From positions 20,721 to 84,720 of the forward strand of contig QANZ01033450.1 in assembly GCA_003254925.1 (NCBI GenBank): a stretch of 64,000 nucleotides of DNA, read 5' to 3'. Position numbers and translations under genes: made by a program. The stretch's first letter is position 1, and the number at the start of each line of letters is the position of its first letter. Shown in pieces: positions 35,699-46,878 of the stretch. The DNA comes from Chamaecrista fasciculata (Eukaryota; Streptophyta; Magnoliopsida; Fabales; Fabaceae). Under the pieces are notes generated by a model. The model had not been told where the DNA came from and made no database searches. It worked only from the letters and a program-made list of their open reading frames with translations.

Positions 35699-38402
35699 TT
35701 TTTTTTTTTTTTTTGGTACAACGAAGAGGCCCAGCAGGCCAGCAAAACAAGAAGCAAAACAAACCCAACCCAACTAAAAACCCCTAGGCACACAAGCCCC
35801 CATCCTATCCTCAAACAGCACCAGCCTAAGACAATCAGGAGGCATCTCCCAGACCATCTTCTCCTCTCTCATCATCAAACCAAACCCAGCTAAAACATCC
35901 GCAGACCTATTACATTCCCGAAGAACATGCGAAACCCTAACCGACCAACACATCTTCAATCTCCTCTGGATACTTCTCACCACACCAATCCCTTCATCGC
36001 CAACCTCACTACTCTTCAGAATCGCATTAACAGCCATAAGCGAGTCCGATTCACAGACTACATCCCTGAAACCCAGATCCCAGGCCAACCTCAACCCCTC
36101 AAGAATCCCCCAAAGCTCAGCCACCAGCACGTTACACCTTCCCAACCTTTTCGCCATACCCCCACACCAAACACCATTCAAGTCCCGGATAATCGCAGCA
36201 CATGAAGCCAAACTCGAACCCTGCTTCACCGCCGCATCCGAATTAATCTTCACAGAGCCCAAGCACGGCGGCCACCATCTCAACAGGTAATTCCGATCCT
36301 CCTCTCTCTTTCCCAGAAAAGAATCAAACTTTGAAGCTTCCAAACCAATCTCCCTAACCCACCAATCAATTACTTTCACAGGATCCGAAGGCATCACAAA
36401 AGAGGGGTCAAAAACCCTCCTATTCCGCCATTTCCAAAGGAGCCAGCAAGTGACAGCAAAAACCAAAGCCCAATCATCCTTCACAGACCCACTCATCTTC
36501 TTCAAATTCAACTCCAACCACTCCCACAAGACACCAGAGAAGAACCCGACTCTCCCATAATCAGGTAACAATCTTATCCAAATCTCTCTGGCCAATCTGC
36601 AATCTCTGAGAACATGTAAAGTATTCTCCACTTTGCTATCACACCACACACACAGATCACTACACCCACACCACGTTGCCCTTCTTGAATTAGTAGCCAG
36701 TCTCTCATGCCCCACCAGCCATAAAAAATATCTTATCCTCTCCAAACCCTTCCAGTCCCAGATCAGCTTCCACTTATCATCCTTAATGCCCAACGAATCC
36801 CCCATAAAACACTGATAGCAACTCTTAACCGAGAACTTCCCATTATTATTCCCCAGCCATTTTAATCTGTCAGCCGAATTTTCCAAAGGAGGATGAATCC
36901 CACGGATCCACTCACAAACCTCCTTAGGCACACAAGCACTAAACGCATCAAAGTCCCACTCACCATCAGCACCCACCATCTCAGCCACTCTAACATCCCC
37001 ATTCTGTAATAATTCGAAATCCTCCACAATAGAAGCCAGAGGAGGCAAACACCCTACCCATTTATCCTCCCAAAACCTGATATCTTCCCCATTCCCAACC
37101 TCCCATCCACACCACTTATCAACCTTTTCCCAAATCCCACATAAATCCGCCCATAAATGCGAAGGATTACCACCTTTACAAATCTCCCCACCAAACTCCC
37201 TACCCTTATTATATTTAAACTTCAAAATCTCAGTCCACAACCCCTTCTCACCCGACCTCAGTCTCCACACCAACTTTGCAAGACAAGCTTCATTCATATG
37301 CCCAAGACTTCTAATCCCAATACCCCCACACTCCCTTGATTTAACAACTGTATTCCACCCAATAGGATGTACCCTCCTCTCCTCATACTCATGCCCCCAG
37401 ATAAACGCCCTTTCATGCCTCTCAATGTCACCAACAATAGACTTAGGAAGCTTAGTCACCATCATAGGATAAACCGGAATCGAACTAATCACAGATTTCG
37501 CCAAAGTTACCCTCCCAGCAAGACTCAAACATCTTCTTTTCCAACCAGCTAACCTCTTTTTAACCTTATCAAGAACAAATTTGTAACTCTTAATTCTAGA
37601 GCCTTCTTGAAGAAGAGGAATACCCAAATAGAGGCCTAAATTCTCTCTTTCCCTAATATTTAAAACATTAGAGATACTGTCCCTGACACCCTGCTCAGTA
37701 TTAGGAGAAAAATATAAACCAGATTTAGCTTCACTGACTTTCTGGCCAGAAACAGAGCAAAAACAGTCAAGACAATCCTTCATCACTCTCGCCTGACCAA
37801 CAGTAGCTTCCCCAAAAATAATAAGATCATCAGCAAACATTAGATGAGAAATTTCAGGGCCCCCCCTCCCCACTCTAATAGTCTTCCATAAACCTTGCTG
37901 CATAGCTTCTAGAATCACATGAGAAAGCTTTTCCATCCCAAGGACAAAAAGATAAGGAGAAAGAGGATCTCCTTGTCTAATCCCTCTAGACGGAACAAAA
38001 CCATCAGTAAGAGCACCATTCCAGATAATTCGAGTAGACACAGTAGAAATGCATTTCATGATTAACTCCTTAATCTCCAAAGGCAGCCCACATTCCCCCA
38101 AAACATCTTCAAAAAACTGCCACCTCATTCTATCATAAGCCTTCTCTAAGTCAATCTTCACCGCAAAGAAACACTTCTTCCCCTTAAGTCTTTTTAAAAT
38201 ATGAAACACTTCCTTAGCAATCACAATATTATCTTGAATATGTCTCCCAGGAATAAAACTAGATTGAAACGGTGACACCAACTTAGGAAGCACCAGCTTC
38301 AACCTATTCACCAGTAATTTAGAAATCACTTTATAAATCACATTACACAGTGAAATAGGTCTGAACTGGCTAATCAACTCCGGCCTTTCCACCTTAGGAA
38401 TA
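35699..38402 (-). mobile_element. 5'-truncated L1-type LINE insertion
   Basis: The element lies on the minus strand. Its poly(A) tail is the T run at 35699-35714. Identical 14-bp target duplications ACTTACGAGAGAAA flank it at 35685-35698 and 38403-38416. It begins inside the reverse-transcriptase domain, so ORF1 and the endonuclease half of ORF2 are missing, as in typical incomplete target-primed reverse transcription. Perfect target duplications and an unbroken remaining frame point to a young insertion. Confidence 0.93.
35774..38402 (-). CDS. LINE ORF2 C-terminal part: reverse transcriptase, zf-RVT, RNase H
   Basis: About 875 codons are open, entering without its own start (first residues IPKVERPELISQFRPISLCN). 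The reverse-transcriptase core holds ISLCNVIYK, GRHIQDNIV, the catalytic FADD (MFADDLIIFGEA) and the thumb region SLAGRVTLAKSVISSIPVY. A zinc-ribbon-like zf-RVT domain follows (RIRYFLWLVGHERLATNSRR, CxWC, LHVLRDC). The C-terminus is a plant L1-type RNase H: INSDAAVK, ELWGILEGLRLAWDLG, CESDS and LRECNRSADVLAG. No stop or frameshift interrupts it. Without the endonuclease and a start it is not autonomous. Confidence 0.92.
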
Positions 38403-38594
38403 ACTTACGAGAGAAAATTTATTTAGGTCAACTTTCTAATTCAAAGATAAGCCAAAAAGACGAAATCATGATAAGACTAATAGTGTAACAAATTAAAAAC
38501 TTTAAAGACCAAAATTGAACGAAAAAAATACTTTAGAGACCAAAACAAAATTCATCCTTACTTCAACAACCAATGCATAATTTTGACCTTTTTT

Positions 38595-38903
38595 TAATTA
38601 AGATGACATGTCAATTAAGTCGACTCATGATATTTTTAATTTACTCGTTCTTAAATAAATTTAAAAATCTACTATTATATTTATTTTGACTAATACAACC
38701 TTAAAAATACCATTTTTTTTTAAAATTGAGTCAAAATCTTAAAAAATGAATTTTTAATGTAAAAGTTTTTAGAATTTATAAAATTTATTGCTCTTAATAA
38801 AATGACTAGTATTGATTTAAATACTGTACAGAATAAATTTTTCCTGGGTTATATTTTTAATAAAAAAAAGATAATGTTATGATTAAAAGGGTAGTCTCAT
38901 AAA

Positions 38904-38942
<39 letters not shown>

Positions 38943-39447
38943 TGTGTGTGTCTGTGTGTGTATAAATCAGTTTTATATGTTTTTATAATGAAGATAAGGA
39001 AAATGAGAAAATGAAGAATTGTTAAGGTGTTTTATAAAGAACAAAATTAATTATCTCAGTTAAAAAAAAGTTGACCAAACTATGAAAAAAACAGGATCGA
39101 TAACATATTCTTTGAAGTTGAATAATACTTGACGTCAGAAAATAGAAGTAGAAGTGTAGAACATGAGAATAATATTGATTATTGAAAGTGATACAACGCT
39201 TGATTGAAAACTAGACTACAAAAATTTTCATATAATTTGTTTATAAGTAATTTTAGTAAAAATAAAACATGTTAAAAAAAATATAAGTTTCAATTTTAAA
39301 TGGTTTTTTTTTTTCAACATTCAATTTTAAATGGTTGAATTGTAAAAAAAAAAAAGTTAATTATTTGTCATTTTCAAATTAAGGAAATTATTAGTAAAAA
39401 TAAAGAAATTGTGTTTATTTATTTTTTCTTTTGATTAAAGAGATTCT
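38595..39447. other. Intergenic DNA with CT/GT microsatellites
   Basis: AT-rich. 38907-38939 is a CT run passing directly into a TG run (to about 38961). No genes recognised. Confidence 0.5.
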
Positions 39448-39512
39448 AAAATAATTGTTATTACCCAACTCACCTAAACTTTTGGTTACCAAAAAAAAAT
39501 AATTGTTATTAC
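39448..39512 (+). mobile_element. Ultra-short LINE tail insertion with target duplications
   Basis: Two exact 17-bp direct repeats, AAAATAATTGTTATTAC, at 39448-39464 and 39496-39512 enclose 31 bp: CCAACTCACCTAAACTTTT, a few bases and an A run. The insert matches the tail at 93-131. It is an extreme 5' truncation in which only the terminal bases of a LINE were copied. Confidence 0.75.
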
Positions 39513-39782
39513 TTTGTCTTGTCTCGTGACTGAAGAGGATGGTGATCACTGATCCTTACATAAACAGAGGTAGGATATTAATTAATTCTCCTGCGGAAAT
39601 TACTTAACATCAGATGTTATTGATCAATGAGAAAATTATTTGGTATTCATCTGCATTTTTGTAACAGATATACAGAGAATTAGAGAAAGAACATGGAAGT
39701 ATCAATCAAGAATGGAAAAATATGTGCTTAAAGTTAAAGTCAAACGGTGACGAATTTCATGCATTTATTAATATTTTTTCTT

Positions 39783-40490
39783 TCAGGCCTTTTGATCTTG
39801 AAGATTGGATCCAGAAATTGATGCTTTGGAATTATGATCTTGAGGAGTCTCATGGGCTAGTTGCTTGTGTATACCTTCGGCTTCAACAACAGACTTTTTA
39901 TCAACCACTTCTTGAATGTGGACGTCATCCTCTATTGTTACCACCTTGACTTCTTCACCATGTGGGCCTGATATGATGGCTTCCTCCACCTTCACATGTT
40001 CATCAACATGCACAAGCTCAGATTTTTGAACCTTCTTTTTCTTCTTAAGGAAGCAGAATAAAGCAGCAGCGAGGAAAGCAAGAAAGAATAGACCACCAAG
40101 TGAGACAAATACAATGACTATGACAGATGAGTGGTGTCCTGAGGGTGGTGATGGTGGTGGGTGAGAAGGTGGTTTGGCCGCCGGAGGTGGTGGATGGAAG
40201 GAATGAGTAGGCGGTGTTGCCGGAACCGGAAATGGCGGTGGTGGTGAAGATATGATAGGGTGAAATGGTGGAGGTACTTTTGGAGGAGATGGGACATTAT
40301 GGGGTGGCGTTAGAGGGTGACCGGGAGGTGGCACCGCCGGAGGAGAGAGGTGGGGTGGTGCTACATTTGGTGGAGATGGAGGAGAACTATGAGGTGGAGT
40401 CACTTTTGGAGGAATTGGATAATTGTTGTGTGGTGGAGGTTGTGGGAAAAATGGAATGTAATGGTCGTAGTAATTTTGTGTAGATGCCAT
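39783..40490 (-). CDS. TED7-like proline-rich membrane protein (secondary wall formation)
   Basis: A single exon of 235 residues. Residues 1-18 (MASTQNYYDHYIPFFPQP) are tyrosine-rich. Residues 19-118 are proline-rich (PPPH, SPPS, PPK repeats) and probably extracellular. One membrane helix spans about 123-148 (VIVIVFVSLGGLFFLAFLAA), followed by a basic stop-transfer KKKKK and an acidic cytosolic tail (VHVDEHVKVEEAI, TIEDDVHIQEVV). This order and these motifs match Zinnia TED7/TED6-type proteins, which associate with secondary-wall cellulose synthase in xylem vessels. The upstream frame is open for 60 more codons, but the start at 40490 matches the family N-terminus and lies about 75 bp after a TATA box. 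The neighbouring TBL gene, on the same strand, also serves wall biosynthesis. Confidence 0.82.
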   Translation of the reverse strand: MASTQNYYDHYIPFFPQPPPHNNYPIPPKVTPPHSSPPSPPNVAPPHLSPPAVPPPGHPLTPPHNVPSPPKVPPPFHPIISSPPPPFPVPATPPTHSFHPPPPAAKPPSHPPPSPPSGHHSSVIVIVFVSLGGLFFLAFLAAALFCFLKKKKKVQKSELVHVDEHVKVEEAIISGPHGEEVKVVTIEDDVHIQEVVDKKSVVEAEGIHKQLAHETPQDHNSKASISGSNLQDQKA

Positions 40491-40562
40491 TAGATGCGAA
40501 AGGTTTTGAACGTTAATATTTTGATGTGTTTGAAGGTTGAAGATGGCAGGAATTACAAATGG

Positions 40563-40570
40563 TATATATA
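40563..40570 (-). promoter_or_regulatory. TATA box of the TED7-like gene
   Basis: TATATATA on the minus strand about 73 bp upstream of the chosen ATG. Its position supports starting at 40490 rather than at the upstream in-frame Met at 40670, which would lie before this box. Confidence 0.5.
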
Positions 40571-41381
40571 TCAATATATGTGTAGTAATGAGCGAGCTTG
40601 CCCTATGCTTAGAAGCTTCAAGTAACTTGACCTTCATGCTAAGATTTTGCCAAGTTGTCTTTGATTGCATTGAAAAACACTTCTCAGATTATTCTGTTCC
40701 TCAGATGCTGGGAGGAGCTTCATATTTTTATCAGAAATGGTTCAAACTTAAATATGTTTTCACAATATCTCTTGCTCAAAGAATCCGATTGTGCTCCCAA
40801 AGACAAATGAAGCTTCATTCAACTAAACAATCAACATGAAGTTTCAGACAGTACAGCTTAATTGCAACTTGAATGATTTGTATACATACATACCATATAT
40901 ATATATTTTTGTTTTATCGAGTACAACATTATGCCATGACCATAACAAGTCATGACATGTAGACAAAATGGTTAGGCCCGGGATACTCTCTTTGCATTAT
41001 GGGATATATACAAAGAATGGACAAAGAGTAAAACGAGGAAAAAAAAATCATTTTGTTACATTTTGGGAATCTGGTGGAACTCAAACAAATGTGTGTATTT
41101 GGGGCTGGCTTTTTGAAACACAGGTGCAATCTTAAGTAGTCCAGCAACTCAAAGGAAGATGGCTCCAAGTTCATAGTGTTAACATGGGAATGAGCTCTGG
41201 TCCATCAAGAGAATCGGAACTTTTATGAGGTGCGCTTGTCAAACAGAGAATTAAGAAAGCCACTCTCTAATCTGCATCCAGAAATAAAAATCAACCGCAG
41301 GAAAGAAATTACCTAGGAATTATTGACATAAATAAATTACTATAACAACAAATGGATCAGTATATAGGACTAGGGGGCAAA
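40571..41381. other. Spacer between the TBL and TED7-like genes
   Basis: Contains the TED7-like promoter and the TBL 3' UTR. No further exon could be confirmed, although an in-frame block at 40950-41174 might be transcribed as UTR. Confidence 0.35.
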
Positions 41382-43866
41382 TTATTTATTTCTGGACTCT
41401 GAAGTTTCACTTAGAAGCATAGTGAACAAAATTTGAACGAGTGAAAGAAAGAACATTAGAAAGTAATTGAACTCACTCTCTGATCCCATTTGCTGGAAAG
41501 GAAATTCATAACGTGTAAATAGTTGGGAGAGGATAATTTCATTCCACATATCAGGTACTCCAGGTAGACACCAGTGACTACAATCATCGATAGATGGATT
41601 GTCACTCCAGTTACCAACATGTGCATCGCTCCTGAAAGCCGCCATATAGGTAACATTAAGAACATTTGTAGGAATTGTGACATTTTTTACCACATCCAAA
41701 ACTGTGTCTGAAAACACGCTTTGGTCCCTTCCATCGGTTTCTAGCATGGGGTATTGGGTCACGTTGCAAGTCCTGTGGGGTTGGTCGCTGATGCAGACAG
41801 AGAAACTAGATCAGTAATATTGAAATCTCAAAATTTATTAAACAAGAAACGATTCAATTTTACTGATTAAAATCATTGCCATTGCCAATAGATATTACAA
41901 AATGATCTAACAAAATGCCATACATGACTTAAAGTTCACTAAACTGAGCATATGCTACTACTATTGTTATATATAATAATATCCGTAAGGAGAGAAAAGT
42001 GAAGAGATAACACAATGTTGTTCTTAGTACAGGTCAACCAGCGAAAAGTAGTTTCAAGCAATTATATATATTGTAAAAAGCTAAACAAATTATCATGTTA
42101 CAGTAATGTATATATACCTCCAGTGAGTTGGCTCATAAGTCCTAAAGAAGACATGTGTTCTATTTTTGTTAATCTTTCTCTCCAGCCAAGATGCCCAAGT
42201 GCCAAGTGCTGTTCTGAAGGCAACGGGAATTGACATCCCAACTTTCAGTGACCTTCCAACTTGGAAATAGCAACCCCTGTTGAATACAGAAGAATACACA
42301 TATACCAAATTTATAATCCCATTGTAAAGATATATAATGAATATTATGCAAGTTTACCCAAAAATTTCTTTCTGCTTTAAAATGAGAGCAGATGGTAACA
42401 AAAAAAATAAATTACAGTAAGGCTGATGACTGAAAATTGTAAGGACTGAAAGAAGACCCCAACCCTTCCTTTCAAAATCATATCGGTTAAAGCTTTTACA
42501 CTTGGGAGTCAAAAACATGCCTCAATATTCAATGGCTAAGAAAAAAAAACCCAAAGATCCAACTAGAAAGAATTAAGCTAACATTCAAGTGTCATTCATC
42601 TAGATTCTCAAGTATCCAGAATCTAAACACCGTGAACCAAAAGACTTAGAACTGACATCGGCAAGGCAACACCACCATGACAGAAGCCGAAAATGAATGT
42701 AAATGCTAAAAGCAGCCTTTTGTGAAGTTTTCCGTTCTCATGTATATTATATATAATATGGAGAAATTGTAGAGTACAAACATAACTATTAGAATAACAG
42801 AATCATGATGATGAAGCTAGGATGCAGAACGATGGCTATCCTGAAACATTAAGTGAATTTAACTTCAAATGTTACTGTCGGTAAGAGATAACTAAGAACA
42901 TTTAATAGCATGGCAATAGATAGAAGCAGAAACAACTGTAGCAGATATGTCCATAACCAAAACAACACTATCAAGTAACACCAGATGATAAAATGGAACA
43001 ATGAAAGGAGCTTACATGTCGAAAAGCTTAGAAGGCACCCACCAATGGCCAGTGTTGAATATAAGAACATCTGAATCAACCCACTGGTCACTCATATCAT
43101 CCAACCTGTCCAATCTCAATGTTGATTTCACCCTCTTTGGTGCATGTTTAGGAACCTGACCCTGCTGCACCAGGAAAACCGAGCGAAAGAATTCAACAGT
43201 AAAATTAAAGCCACTAAACCGAACCCCTAAAAACCTAATCTGCTTAGATATCTCATTCCCATTCACTTCATAAACACTCTTCTTATCTTCCACCCCACTC
43301 ATCAACATACACACCATTGATTCCCACTGACTCCTACTCATAGAATCACCAACAAACACAACCCTCTTGCCTCGAAGCATTTCCAAAACATCACTCACAT
43401 TAAACCTAGGAACATCACAATCCTTCGGTTTCCACCTCCAATTAAGGTAATTCAAGTCTTTCCGTCCATTAGCTAAGCAATCAAACCCTCGTTCTATAAA
43501 AGGACACTCCGACGCATTATACAGTGAGTAAGGCGAAACCTGGACCCACCTTCCCTGATAAACATCACAGTTTCTCAACGAAGTGTTGTTGTAGTTAGAG
43601 AAATCTTGCCTTTGACTGTGAGTGTGAAAAAACGCGTGGCTAAGTGTAGGAAGTACATACATAAATCCACTGCTAATGGCAACGAAGAATGAAATTAAAG
43701 AGCCGATAACCACAAGAAGTGGAAAGTTAAAGCATCGCGATAACGAAAGCCATAGGAATCGATGAAGCAACTTAGGGGTTCCAACGAACAGTGTTCTACG
43801 ACCGAACGACGCCGTTCTGGAGAACGAAATGCTGCGATTTAAAGCACTCATTTGTTGTTGTCTCAC
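41382..43866 (-). CDS. Trichome birefringence-like (TBL) polysaccharide O-acetyltransferase
   Basis: Three exons, read in minus order 43866-43016, 42276-42118 and 41787-41382; 471 residues. TBL proteins acetylate cell-wall polymers such as xylan, mannan, xyloglucan or pectin in the Golgi. An N-terminal membrane anchor is at about 49-72, the TBL domain starts near NCDVYQGRW (residue 99), the catalytic GDS box is at 173-175 (FVGDSMSRSQWES), and the DxxH box is at D405-H408 (DCSHWCLPGVPDMW). All three parts of the Ser-His-Asp machinery are present. The last 26 residues are hydrophobic and unusual; a donor-like GAGAGT/GAGTTC near 41468 suggests a different true 3' end. The start could also be Met6. 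Confidence 0.87.
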
Positions 43867-43898
43867 AAAGCCATTAACAGAATCAATTGAGTAAAGAA

Positions 43899-44096
43899 TC
43901 AGAGTAGAGAATGAGGGAATTGAATTCGAGAGCTGAAACAGAAGATGAGTGGCGAGAAACAGAGAGTGATGCAGAGAAGAACATTTAACATGAAAGAGAA
44001 AGAAAATCGAGAGGATAAATTAGGGTTTGTTTGGGAATTCTGATATGAAAATGGGTTTTGATTTGAGTAGGTAGTGAAGGTGATGGATGGCCTCAA
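43899..44096 (-). other. Candidate upstream ORF in the TBL leader
   Basis: 65 codons open, ending 32 bp before the TBL start. A TATATAA at about 44253-44259 (minus strand) would place it inside the leader. The sequence is low-complexity Ser/Phe-rich and not recognised. It may be chance. Confidence 0.25.
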
Positions 44097-45057
44097 TTAT
44101 CAATTTTTTTTTTGGAGTTTGAAGACCAAAAGTCTGAAATTCTGTGAAGAACACAGAGCCGAAAGAAACGGTTACAGAAAGAAAGAGAGAAAAAGGAAAT
44201 TGACAAAATTATATCTGTGTCAGTGTGTATCTAAATAAATAGTAATTATTTTTATATAAATTTTAGAAAAAATATTCCTGAGAAAGAAAGAACGAGAATC
44301 TTTGCACTGTAGTTGTTGCACACGAAGAGAAAAAATAAAGAAATTTGTTGGATGTCATTAAAGTGGTTTTCTTTATTACAACACCAAATACTTTTTTAAA
44401 AAAGGATTTTTTTTAATAGGTAGCTAAGACTTAAGACTTAAGACTCAAGATGCGTGCAAATTCAAATATAAATTACATATTATAAAATTTAATTAATTTT
44501 CAAATTTGTATACATTTTTTTGGACAATAAATTTTTATAGATCTTTTATTTTCAATTTTTTTTATACATTTTATCTTATATAGTACAAAATCATTATGCA
44601 TGTAACGTTTGAATTGATTTAAAGTTCAAGATTATATTAAATTTTTATATTGATAAAAGAGTAAGTTTGGGACCCATTTGAGAAATTATACAAATATGTA
44701 AGACTCATCTAAAATAAATAAATTATTTAGGATCAATTTGAAATTACCTCATATGGGAGAGGGAGTGGAGAGAGAGAATGATGACATTTTTTAATTTTTA
44801 ATTGTTTTTTACATTTTTTTAATTCATTTATTTTTTTAAAGAAGTGGGGGGAGTGAGTGGGTAGAGAGAGTGGTGATTTTTTTTTCTTTTTTAATTTTGT
44901 AATTCACTATTTTTGACCAACCAAAAGGGGTGGAGCCATATAATATAGTATATATATATATATATGAATAATTTTATCTAAGTCAAGGACATATAAATAT
45001 AATTTTAAAATTGGAAATTATAAAATTATTCAAAATATTATAGTATATTATTTTGAA
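44097..45057. other. TBL promoter region and AT-rich intergenic DNA
   Basis: No coding sequence. Short AG- and AT-rich runs occur, including near-duplicate GGGAGTGGAGAGAGAGA / GGGAGTGAGTGGGTAGAGAG at about 44758 and 44848. Confidence 0.35.
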
Positions 45058-45626
45058 GGTAAAACACCCTTTCGTGCCCTTAATGTTTGCGGTGATTTTC
45101 AGTTATGCCCCTAACGTTTCATTTGTGTCAGTTGTGCCCCCAATGTGAAACGTTAGTTTCAATTATGCCCCCACCCTCGTTAGTGTACCGTTTTTCGAAA
45201 CTTTTGAGCTTAGATCCGTGTTCGTTTCAGTTTGTTTTGATAAATGAGTTTATGGGTACTCATTTTCGACTCCTAAGGATCATTTTGCATATGGAAATTT
45301 TGAGAAAAATGCTTCGTTTTGTTGCATTTCGTTTTGGTCCTTTTTAGGGTTCATCGGGTCCGATTTTCTTCGGATTTGGGGTTATTTTGAGTTTAATCTT
45401 TGAAATTGATCCAAGGAATCAAGTTTGTGATGTCCGAAAATTAAAACCCATATGAAATCTGATCAAAACCAAGCTCAAATCGTGTTTTTTTTTGTGGATG
45501 ATTGAAATTGGGGGCATAATTGAAACTAACGTCTCACATTGGGGGCACAACTGACACAAATGAAACGTTAGGGCCATAACTGGAAATCACTGCAAACGTT
45601 AGGGGACACAAAAATGTATTTTGCCT
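45058..45626. mobile_element. Foldback MITE, family D
   Basis: The left arm (CACCCTTTCGTGCCCTTAAT, CAGTTGTGCCCCCAATGTGA) is mirrored at the right (CACATTGGGGGCACAACTGA, CAAACGTTAGGGGACACAAA). The arms are about 120 bp and the middle about 330 bp without recognisable protein. Related to 22833-23466. Confidence 0.65.
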
Positions 45627-46207
45627 ATTTTAAAATGATAAAATAAGTTTTTTTTTAAATATTTATTCTAAGTGATATAATATAACAATTTTTTTAATCT
45701 ATGAGAATTTATTTTTTTTTAAAAGCATCAAAGTCAAATTAGATTATTAAAAAGTCAAACGACATTTATAATCATTCAGATAATATAAATATAATACATG
45801 AAACATAATTTGTAAATAGTGTTAAACTAAGGAAACAAATAAAAACACAATTGATTTTATATAAAGAGTATCTTCAGGATAAAAATTATCATCGATGTTG
45901 ATGTAAGAAGTTAGCAAGGAAAAAGTAAGTAGTAACTTCTCGATACTCACTTATTTTAATACTACAACATAAAAAATTAAAATGAATAACTTCTCATTAC
46001 TTAATTTTATATTTTTTAATATAATTAGAATAATTTATTTTCATAATTTGAATTTTAAAAATAATTTTTACGCCACTATATACAACACCCATTAGTATAT
46101 GTGTGTGTATAAATATATTAAACACATTTGTCTTTGACATGTTTTGTACTATATTAGATTAGATTAGATTAGATTTCATAGATATCAATGAGGGCAAATG
46201 ATAATAA

Positions 46208-46636
46208 GGGTAAATTATACTTTGGCATTATGTGGTTTGACCTTATTTCATTTTGGTACTCTGTGGTTTGAAGCCTGACACTTTGGTATCTTGTGGTATT
46301 CTCTATTAACACTTTGGTACCCTTTGAAGCTATTTTGTAATTTTAACCATAACAATTTTTACAAAAAGTTACATATTGACCCCAATTTTTTTAAAGTTTT
46401 CATTTTAGTCCCTAGATAATACGTATCCAGGGACTTATTTGTAATTTTTTGAAATTTTTTTGGGGTCAATATGTAATTTTTGAAAAATTTGTTATAGTTA
46501 AAATTACATAATAGCTCCAAAGGGTACCAAAGTGTTAATGGAGAATACCACAGGGTACCAAAGTGTCAAGTTTCAAACCACAAGGTACCAAAGTGAAATA
46601 GAGTCAAACTACAGAGTACCAAAGTGCAATTTATCC
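46208..46636. mobile_element. Foldback MITE, family A
   Basis: Near-identical in layout to 60505-60933 and of the same length (429 bp). Starts GGGTAAATTATACTTTGG and ends with the inverted counterpart CCAAAGTGCAATTTATCC. Confidence 0.7.
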
Positions 46637-46878
46637 AAGTAATAATAATAATAAACCATTTGTTAGATACATCATTTTGTGGGTGGGATACAACTTTCAC
46701 GACTCGCCGCTAACGCAATAAATTATTTTTTTTTTAAAAAAAGCATAAATTAATTTTCGCAATCTTAGTGCTACGGAATTTGAATTCTTACAAGTATTAT
46801 TTTTTTTTTTGGCCAATATATTATTATTCTTTCAGGGTCAAAAGATAATGTTTAAATTAGCATCCTGTCGGTGTACAA

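Larger units (their letters stand above)
35363..38594. mobile_element. Foldback element (family C) split by a LINE insertion
   Basis: The left arm at 35363-35480 (GGGTCAAAACTTCATATTGA, TTTTAATCTTTGAAG) pairs with the right arm at 38470-38594 (CTTTAAAGACCAAAATTGAA, AATTTTGACC). Removing the LINE at 35699-38402 leaves a foldback unit of about 0.5 kb, so the LINE arrived later. Confidence 0.5.

Noticed and set aside
35927..37552. Plus-strand open frames within the LINE
   Set aside because: They are antisense shadows of the reverse-transcriptase and RNase H frame.
40491..40670. 60-codon N-terminal extension of the TED7-like protein
   Set aside because: The family begins at MAST-NYY, the extension has no family similarity, and a TATA box lies within it.
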